From positions 1 to 9,322 of the forward strand of contig CAMWWF010000097.1 of assembly GCA_947177885.1 (NCBI GenBank): 9,322 nt of DNA, read 5' to 3'. Under the pieces are notes generated by a model. The model worked only from the letters and a program-made list of their open reading frames with translations, searched no databases and was not told where the DNA came from. The DNA is from an uncultured Lachnospiraceae bacterium. GTDB taxonomy: Bacteria; Bacillota_A; Clostridia; Lachnospirales; Lachnospiraceae. Positions 1 through 4,323 of this stretch are shown one piece after another (within the stretch, counting starts at the first letter, position 1; each line of letters starts with the position of its first letter). The position numbers were made by a program, and so were the translations under genes.

Positions 1-72
1 TTTTTTCAAGCAGAAGACGGCATACGAGAGTCCTCTACGTCTCGTGGGCTCGGAGTTGAGTATAAGAGACAG
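1..72. other. Illumina Nextera/P7 adapter left on the contig end (not genomic)
   Basis: Positions 7-30 match the Illumina P7 oligo except for its last base (g instead of t). Positions 31-38 (tcctctac) are an 8-base i7 index that I recognise as Nextera N712. Positions 39-53 are the Nextera read-2 adapter (gtctcgtgggctcgg). Positions 54-72 are the 19-bp Tn5 mosaic end with two mismatches (third and sixth base). The six leading T's fit the homopolymer A calls made when a read runs past the adapter end, here reverse-complemented. Genomic sequence therefore starts at about 73. The stretch should be trimmed; it is not a transposon end. Confidence 0.97.
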
Positions 73-145
73 CCCTGTTTCAACGTAAAATTGCATGAAA
101 ACGCAACACAAAGCACAACGTAACAGCACTACTGCACAATTGTAA

Positions 146-175
146 AGAGAGTGTCAGAAACGATTGACACTCTCT
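146..175 (-). terminator. Hairpin after the 58-codon gene, probable terminator
   Basis: A perfect 11-bp inverted repeat (146-156 and 165-175, agagagtgtca and its complement) encloses an 8-base loop. It begins 8 bases past the stop codon of the minus-strand small gene. On the minus strand the stem is followed by only TTTACAATT, a weak U-tract, so termination may be inefficient or the hairpin may mainly protect the 3' end. On the plus strand no T-run follows. The position just after a stop codon supports the minus-strand reading. Confidence 0.65.
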
Positions 176-182
176 GAAGATA

Positions 183-359
183 TTACTGCTTTGCTTCTGT
201 CAGCGGTGGATTCTGATACAATTTGCGTTCTACAAATTTCTTTTCAATCGCAAGCTGCTTTTTTACTGCCTCGCTGTCATCTGCAACCATTTCAAGACGC
301 TCGATCAACTCCAGCTGATCCAACAGATAACAATTGATTTCCTTTTCATTTGTCGGCAT
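183..359 (-). CDS. Small hypothetical protein, 58 aa, charged and helical
   Basis: I do not recognise the family. The product starts MPTNEKEINCYLLDQ and is rich in Glu, Lys and Leu; the middle (about residues 11-46) should be largely alpha-helical, possibly a short coiled coil. There is no signal peptide, membrane segment or cysteine motif. An in-frame ATG lies 15 bases further upstream (374), but the bases that follow it (GGAGGT, minus strand 373-368) make an ideal ribosome binding site for the ATG at 359, so 359 is the better start. The upstream frame ends with TGG AGG TAA inside that same binding site, so the two frames are probably translationally coupled. A hairpin at 146-175 follows the stop. 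The RBS and terminator argue that it is a real gene. Confidence 0.6.
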   Translation of the reverse strand: MPTNEKEINCYLLDQLELIERLEMVADDSEAVKKQLAIEKKFVERKLYQNPPLTEAKQ

Positions 360-364
360 ATCTT

Positions 365-459
365 TTACCTCCATTCCAGTTCCGCCTCAAACAGATCAGA
401 GCCTTGGGCGGCAGAGTCATTCATGACGGCGGAAAGTTCCTTAGCTGTTAAGTTTCGTC
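365..459 (-). pseudogene. C-terminal remnant of an upstream coding frame
   Basis: On the minus strand an open frame runs from just after a TGA at about 459 to a TAA at 365-367. It encodes about 30 residues that end in GSDLFEAELEWR. Its stop codon lies within the ribosome binding site of the next small gene, the usual arrangement of two genes in one operon. The only internal ATG (424) would give just 19 residues and has no clear RBS. I read it as the 3' end of a gene whose 5' part was lost, perhaps when the repeated element at 476-582 arrived. The family is not recognised. It could instead be a very short real ORF. Confidence 0.35.
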
Positions 460-475
460 AGATGTGCACACACAT

Positions 476-503
476 TCTTCTCGCTAACGCTCATTATATC
501 ATA
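476..503. repeat. Direct repeat copy 1 (28 bp)
   Basis: These 28 bases are identical to 555-582, with an offset of 79 bases; both begin tcttctcgctaacgctcatt. The flanking bases differ. Read on the minus strand the copy holds TGATATAAT, a perfect extended -10 promoter element (TATAAT at 493-498), 3' of which lies the small minus-strand gene. No good -35 is seen. The 3' end of this copy overlaps the hairpin at 498-520. Confidence 0.9.
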
Positions 504-520
504 AATCTGCGATTTATGAT
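498..520. repeat. Perfect short inverted repeat (hairpin)
   Basis: A 10-bp perfect inverted repeat (atcataaatc, then gatttatgat) with the 3-base loop tgc. No T-run follows on either strand, so it is not an ordinary terminator. A second imperfect stem follows at 523-546: gcattcg pairs with cgaa and atgc across one bulged base. Together with the 28-bp direct repeats this makes 476-582 a compact, structured element. Confidence 0.8.
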
Positions 521-554
521 CAGCATTCGCCGCTCGCCGAACATGCAGGCATGC

Positions 555-582
555 TCTTCTCGCTAACGCTCATTATATCATA
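555..582. repeat. Direct repeat copy 2 (28 bp)
   Basis: Identical to 476-503 over 28 bases. It also carries TGATATAAT on the minus strand (TATAAT at 572-577). With 17-bp spacing the -35 position reads TGGAAA, a poor match to TTGACA. Either copy could start transcription towards the minus-strand small gene, or the similarity could be chance in an AT-rich repeat. Confidence 0.9.
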
Positions 583-620
583 GTTTACCGTCCGTTTCCA
601 TATAATCCTAAAAGATTCTG

Positions 621-648
621 TTGCCTTTTCTTCCATGTGTGCTATACT
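621..648 (+). promoter_or_regulatory. Promoter of the cation exporter gene
   Basis: TTGCCT (621-626), a 16-bp spacer, and TATACT (643-648) preceded by TGc, which makes an extended -10 element. Transcription would begin near 655 and leave a leader of about 95 bases before the ATG at 749. It is the best sigma-A-type match in the gap. No operator palindrome overlaps it clearly. Confidence 0.6.
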
Positions 649-657
649 GAAATAACG

Positions 658-694
658 TCTGGAAAGCCGGACCGGGGTATGCGCCCTTTTCAGA
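658..694 (+). promoter_or_regulatory. Leader hairpin in the 5' UTR of the cation exporter
   Basis: The segment 658-665 (tctggaaa) pairs with 687-694 (ttttcaga) with one G-U pair. The stem extends through g666-c686, giving about 9 bp, with a GC-rich loop that can form a further short ggg/ccc stem. It lies within a few bases of the predicted transcription start. It could stabilise the mRNA or take part in metal-dependent control. I compared it by eye with the Mn (yybP-ykoY) and NiCo riboswitch cores and see neither, so no riboswitch class is assigned. Confidence 0.35.
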
Positions 695-748
695 AACCGA
701 GACCAACTAATACAATTGCCTGCCCTTACGGGAAACGGAGCTTACCAT

Positions 749-1915
749 ATGATCACATTATTGTCCAAAATATTTATTCGCCCTGACAGCGATATCAAAA
801 GTCAATCCACACGCCAGGCCTACGGCGTTCTCTGCGGCGCAGTGGGCATTTTCCTGAATCTGTGCCTGTTCGCGGGGAAATTTTTTGCCGGCCTGATGAG
901 CCATTCCATTGCCATCACTGCGGATGCATTCAATAATCTGTCCGACGCGGGTTCCTCCATCATCACTTTGATCGGCTTCAAAATGGCGGGACAGAAACCC
1001 GATCCCCACCACCCCTTCGGTCACGGGAGGATCGAATATATTTCAGGGCTTCTGGTTGCCGTCATCATCCTTCTGATGGGACTTGAACTGCTGAAAACTT
1101 CCGCCGCCAAAATAATCCATCCGGAAGAGCTTGCCTTTTCCCCCCTTATTCTGGTCATTTTGTTCCTATCCATCTGCGTAAAGTGGTATATGTTCCTCTA
1201 TAACAGAGCCCTGGGCAGAAAACTGGATTCGGCCGCCATGCTTGCCACCGCCGCCGATTCTTTCAGCGATTCCCTTGCCACTGCCGTGGTTCTGGTCTCC
1301 ACGCTGGTGTCGCATTTTGCGGGACTTTCCATCGACGGCTGGTGCGGTATCTTAGTGGGGCTGTTCATCTGCCGTGCCGGCTACGGTGCGGCCAGGGATA
1401 CCATAAGCCCCCTGTTGGGCCAGGCTCCGGATAAGGAATTTGTACAGCAGGTGAATGATATTGTCATGGCTCACGATACCGTCCTTGGGATCCATGACTT
1501 GATCGTGCACAATTACGGTCCCGGCCGGACACTGATCTCCCTCCATGCGGAGGTTCCCGCTGACGGCAATATTTTAGAGCTCCACGACCTGATCGATACC
1601 ATTGAACACGAACTTCGGGACACTTTAAACTGCCATGCCGTGATACACATGGACCCCGTCTGTGTGGGAGATGAGGAGACGATGCGGCTGAAAGAGCTGG
1701 TGAAAGGATATCTGGATGAGATCGACAGCAGGATCACCATGCACGATTTCCGGATCGTCACCGGTCCCACTCACACAAATCTGATCTTCGATGTGGTGAT
1801 CCCCTATGGTTTTCCCATGACGGACGATGAACTGATCTTCCGGATCAGTGAGCGGGTCCGCCGCGGCAATCCCAATTGCTTTACGGTCATCGAGGTGGAT
1901 CAGGCGATGGTATAG
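749..1915 (+). CDS. Cation diffusion facilitator exporter, Mn-type, duplicated C-terminal domain (388 aa)
   Basis: Inner-membrane metal/proton antiporter of the CDF (FieF/MntE) family, expected to export a divalent metal from the cytoplasm. Six membrane helices lie at about 26-46, 52-78, 98-115, 130-150, 163-187 and 196-212, with the family motif HPFGHG at 88-93 after helix 2. The transport-site residues are N62xxxD66 in helix 2 and D170xxxD174 in helix 5. The N/D-D plus D-D pattern is typical of Mn-CDFs, while Zn-CDFs carry HxxxD in helix 5; Mn2+ is therefore inferred. At 388 aa it is longer than FieF (300 aa): a normal cytoplasmic domain (about 233-303) is followed by a second, related copy (about 315-386). 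The ATG at 749 has GGAG 8 bases upstream; a TTG at 716 in the same frame has no comparable site. It is transcribed alone from 621-648, and no clear terminator follows. Confidence 0.93.
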   Translation: MITLLSKIFIRPDSDIKSQSTRQAYGVLCGAVGIFLNLCLFAGKFFAGLMSHSIAITADAFNNLSDAGSSIITLIGFKMAGQKPDPHHPFGHGRIEYISGLLVAVIILLMGLELLKTSAAKIIHPEELAFSPLILVILFLSICVKWYMFLYNRALGRKLDSAAMLATAADSFSDSLATAVVLVSTLVSHFAGLSIDGWCGILVGLFICRAGYGAARDTISPLLGQAPDKEFVQQVNDIVMAHDTVLGIHDLIVHNYGPGRTLISLHAEVPADGNILELHDLIDTIEHELRDTLNCHAVIHMDPVCVGDEETMRLKELVKGYLDEIDSRITMHDFRIVTGPTHTNLIFDVVIPYGFPMTDDELIFRISERVRRGNPNCFTVIEVDQAMV

Positions 1916-1943
1916 CGCATAAAAATAATTTGAAATTTTACAG

Positions 1944-1972
1944 TTGACAATTCATGGAAGTTGTTGTAGTGT
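1944..1972 (+). promoter_or_regulatory. Strong sigma-A promoter of the leader unit
   Basis: A perfect -35 TTGACA (1944-1949), a 17-bp spacer and TAGTGT (1967-1972) as the -10. Transcription would start near 1979, about 70 bases before the leader ORF. An 8-base direct repeat, TTACAGTT, lies at 1938-1945 (overlapping the -35) and 1976-1983 (at the start site); it may be a pair of regulator half-sites or chance. Confidence 0.7.
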
Positions 1973-2047
1973 AGATTACAGTTATTCATGCAACGCGCAA
2001 AAGCCCGGTCAGCGGACGCGCAAAAATAAAAAGAAGGAGGTAACGCT

Positions 2048-2152
2048 ATGTTTAACGATCTGACTAAGAACATTTATGCTACATTAAACAGTGTATCGTA
2101 CGCAGTTACCTCAGGAAATGAGAGGGAGAACGGATACCCGAAGGATCGTTGA
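2048..2152 (+). CDS. 34-aa small protein, candidate leader peptide for the ABC exporter
   Basis: The ORF begins MFNDLTKNIYATLNSV, ends GYPKDR and stops with TGA. It has the strongest translation signal in the window: AAGGAGGT with GGAGG at 2036-2040, 7 bases before the ATG. It has its own consensus promoter and is followed 81 bases later by an intrinsic terminator. It has no membrane segment or signal peptide. A strong promoter plus an optimal RBS for a peptide this short, ahead of an ABC exporter pair, suggests a regulatory leader ORF as in B. subtilis bmrB; that role is inferred from layout only. Codons 19-21 can pair with the terminator loop (2102-2110 with 2241-2250). The stop codon sits within a weak hairpin (2138-2165). 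It could instead be a stand-alone small protein. Confidence 0.6.
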   Translation: MFNDLTKNIYATLNSVSYAVTSGNERENGYPKDR

Positions 2153-2233
2153 ACATACGTTTCGGAATGTACTCCCGCTTCTATCTGATACGACGGATGT
2201 TGCTCTTTTTTAAGTCATCCTTATGCTGATCAG

Positions 2234-2264
2234 AGTCCGTGGTAAACTGCCATGGACTTTTTTT
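2234..2264 (+). terminator. Intrinsic terminator of the leader unit
   Basis: A 9-bp stem (agtccgtgg at 2234-2242 with ccatggact at 2250-2258, one G-U pair) with the loop taaactg, followed directly by a run of seven T's (2258-2264). It would end the leader transcript after about 285 bases. It lies before the ABC genes, for which no other clear promoter is seen, so it is a likely control point. Confidence 0.8.
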
Positions 2265-2299
2265 GAGCTTCGCTCACTTCCCCTGCGTCTATGGCAGTT
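2245..2299 (+). promoter_or_regulatory. Alternative long-range stem that excludes the terminator
   Basis: Positions 2245-2257 (aactgccatggac) pair with 2287-2299 (gtctatggcagtt) over 13 bp with one G-U pair. This uses the terminator's right arm, so the two structures cannot form together. A small GAGC-TTC-GCTC hairpin sits in the loop (2265-2275), and a run of six T's follows about 10 bases after the stem. Because its second arm is made only after RNA polymerase has passed the terminator, it cannot be a simple antiterminator. It may be a second RNA-processing or termination site, or a relic of a duplicated sequence. Confidence 0.4.
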
Positions 2300-2580
2300 C
2301 GCCTGCTCTTTTTTCCTGAGACATCTCCCGAAATCTCCCCCAGCTGCTCTTGCGGCCAATCTTTCGGGAGTACCGGATATCACCTGAAATCTGTCACAAT
2401 ACGGCTGTGATCTTTCCACCGGTCCGGAGCGATCCGCCGGAGATCAGCCGCCCGGTCCGCCATGCGCCTGATCTCTGAAGGCGTACGCACGCCCGGAAAC
2501 TCTGCGGACTGTCTGCAGACTGTGTATATGGCAGTTTTTGCGGCCGCGCGGTCCGTCATCCGCGCAGAATCGAGGAAATT
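2265..2580 (+). other. Gene-poor leader of the ABC operon, with inverted repeats
   Basis: These 316 bases hold no convincing gene. There is a perfect 9-bp inverted repeat, ctcccgaaa at 2325-2333 with tttcgggag at 2362-2370, separated by 28 bases, and the perfect palindromes gcgtacgc (2481-2488) and gtctgcagac (2511-2520). A 40-codon frame from an ATG at 2462 ends in TTATGA and overlaps the ABC start by ATGA, which is suggestive of coupling. That frame has no RBS and no recognisable product; it could be the tail of a lost regulator gene. I find no good -35/-10 pair here, so the ABC genes probably depend on the promoter at 1944. Confidence 0.5.
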
Positions 2581-4323
2581 ATGAAAAAGGTATCAAGCTA
2601 TATTATGGAACATTTCTGGGGATATCTTGTGGCTGTCCTCTGCCTCATCATCGGTGTGGCGCTGGATATGCTCTCTCCCCAGCTTACGAAACTTATGATT
2701 GACGACGTCATCACCGGCGGACGGCTGGAGATATTAAATTATCTGTTGCTGGGCTTCCTCATTGTGGGTCTGGGAAAATGTGTGTTCATGTACGTCAAGG
2801 AATACCTCTTTGACGTCATGAGCTCTAAAATCTGCGCCCGGATGCGCCGCAACCTGTTCCGCCACCTGCAGGGGCTTTCCGCGGATTTCTATGACAGGAA
2901 CAACACCGGAGAGCTAATGGCAAGGGTGAAGGAGGATGTGGATCACATCTGGGACGGCTTAAGCTATGTGGGAATGCTGTTGATCGAGGTCACTGTGCAC
3001 ACCGCCCTGGTCCTCACCTGCATGTTCCGCTTAAGCCCAAAGCTGGCCCTGATCCCCACCGGAGCCATGCTGTTCTGCGGCATACTGGCCATCTTTCTGG
3101 AACGCAGACTGGATAAGGTCTATGAGGAGATCAGCGAGGAAAACGCCAGACTGAACACCGTGGCGGAGGAAAACCTGGCAGGTGTCCGCACCGTGCGGGC
3201 CTTCGCAAGGGAGAAATTCGAGATTCGGAAATTCCTCTCCCACAATAAGCGCTACTACGAACTGAATATGAAGCAGTCCCGTGTCTTCGTGAAATACCAT
3301 CCCCTGTTTACACTGGTCACCAAGCTGCTGCCCCTCATCGTCCTCCTTGTGGGAGGCGTGATGGTGATGCAGGGCGAGACGGTAGGGGGAGTCCCTTTCA
3401 CCCTGGGTTCCCTGGGGGCCTTTGTGGAATACTCCAACAACATTGTCTGGCCCATGGAAATGCTGGGATGGCTCACCAACAGCTTCTCTTCCGCTGTGGC
3501 CTCCAACCGCAAGCTGAAGAAAATCTACGCCGAAACACCCACCATCCGGGAGACGGAAGCACCGAAGCTTCTGCCCTGTGTAAAGGGTGAAATTTCCTTT
3601 GAACAGGTAAGCTTCCGACGTGACAACACGGAAATCTTAAGGGATATCAGCTTTCATGTGTCTCCCGGCGCCACTCTGGGCATCATGGGCGCCACCGGTT
3701 CCGGAAAGACCTCCATGGTACAGCTTCTGCAGAGACTTTACGACTGCAGGTCAGGACGCATTCTTCTGGACGGCACGGATATCCGCAGACTGTCCCTGGG
3801 GCAGCTTCGGGAAAATATTTCCGTGGTGACCCAGGATGTGTTCCTGTTCTCCGATACCATCTCCGACAACGTGCGTCTGGGAAAGCAGGCGGTCACCGAC
3901 TTTGAACTGGTGAAGACAGCCTCTCAGGCGGCACAGGCATCGGAATTTATCGAAAAGCTAGAATCCGGTTATGACACCGTCATCGGCGAGCGCGGCGTGG
4001 GACTCTCCGGAGGTCAGAAACAGCGCATCAGCATCGCCCGCGCCCTGGCAAAGCGGAATCCCATTCTTGTCATGGACGACTCCACCTCCGCCCTGGATAT
4101 GGAGACGGAAGCCGCCATCCAGCAGACCCTGAACGAGCTGCCGGACACCACCAAGATCATCATCGCCCACCGGATCAGCGCCGTGTGCCACGCGGACGAA
4201 ATACTGTTCCTGGAAAACGGCCGGATCGCGGAAAGGGGAACTCATAAAGAACTGTTGGCCCAAAAGGGGCTTTACTACGAAACATATCAATTACAGATGG
4301 GAGGTGCCATTTATGCCGATTAA
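2581..4323 (+). CDS. Heterodimeric ABC exporter, subunit 1, degenerate-site half (580 aa)
   Basis: Half-transporter of the type IV (multidrug/lipid exporter) fold, with six membrane helices in residues about 14-292 fused to an ATPase domain (about 335-575). Visible motifs are Walker A GATGSGKT (370-377), Q-loop Q418, X-loop ERGVG (470-474), a canonical signature LSGGQ (475-479), Walker B ILVMDD (495-500), D-loop SALD (503-506) and switch His530. The catalytic glutamate after Walker B is Asp500, the hallmark of the degenerate half in BmrCD, LmrCD and TM287/288-type pairs. The start has GAGG 5 bases upstream. It overlaps the next gene by 11 bases, so the two subunits should be made together. 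The substrate cannot be read from sequence; drug or lipid-like compounds are typical. Full length for the family. Confidence 0.94.
   Translation: MKKVSSYIMEHFWGYLVAVLCLIIGVALDMLSPQLTKLMIDDVITGGRLEILNYLLLGFLIVGLGKCVFMYVKEYLFDVMSSKICARMRRNLFRHLQGLSADFYDRNNTGELMARVKEDVDHIWDGLSYVGMLLIEVTVHTALVLTCMFRLSPKLALIPTGAMLFCGILAIFLERRLDKVYEEISEENARLNTVAEENLAGVRTVRAFAREKFEIRKFLSHNKRYYELNMKQSRVFVKYHPLFTLVTKLLPLIVLLVGGVMVMQGETVGGVPFTLGSLGAFVEYSNNIVWPMEMLGWLTNSFSSAVASNRKLKKIYAETPTIRETEAPKLLPCVKGEISFEQVSFRRDNTEILRDISFHVSPGATLGIMGATGSGKTSMVQLLQRLYDCRSGRILLDGTDIRRLSLGQLRENISVVTQDVFLFSDTISDNVRLGKQAVTDFELVKTASQAAQASEFIEKLESGYDTVIGERGVGLSGGQKQRISIARALAKRNPILVMDDSTSALDMETEAAIQQTLNELPDTTKIIIAHRISAVCHADEILFLENGRIAERGTHKELLAQKGLYYETYQLQMGGAIYAD

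Noticed and set aside
54..72. Tn5 mosaic end as evidence of a natural transposon
   Set aside because: It is joined to P7, an index and the Nextera read-2 adapter in library order, so it is a library artefact.
73..96. Minus-strand ATG with eight codons (MQFYVETG) running into the adapter
   Set aside because: No RBS and too short to judge; the contig ends artificially here, so it cannot be told from chance.
476..582. CRISPR array
   Set aside because: Only two repeat copies are present, the 51-base spacer is itself structured, and no cas genes or further repeats are near.
716..748. TTG start for the cation exporter
   Set aside because: It would add 11 residues with no family support; the ATG at 749 has GGAG at proper spacing.
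658..748. Known riboswitch (Mn yybP-ykoY or NiCo) ahead of the cation exporter
   Set aside because: The conserved core sequences of these classes were not found by eye; only a generic hairpin is supported.
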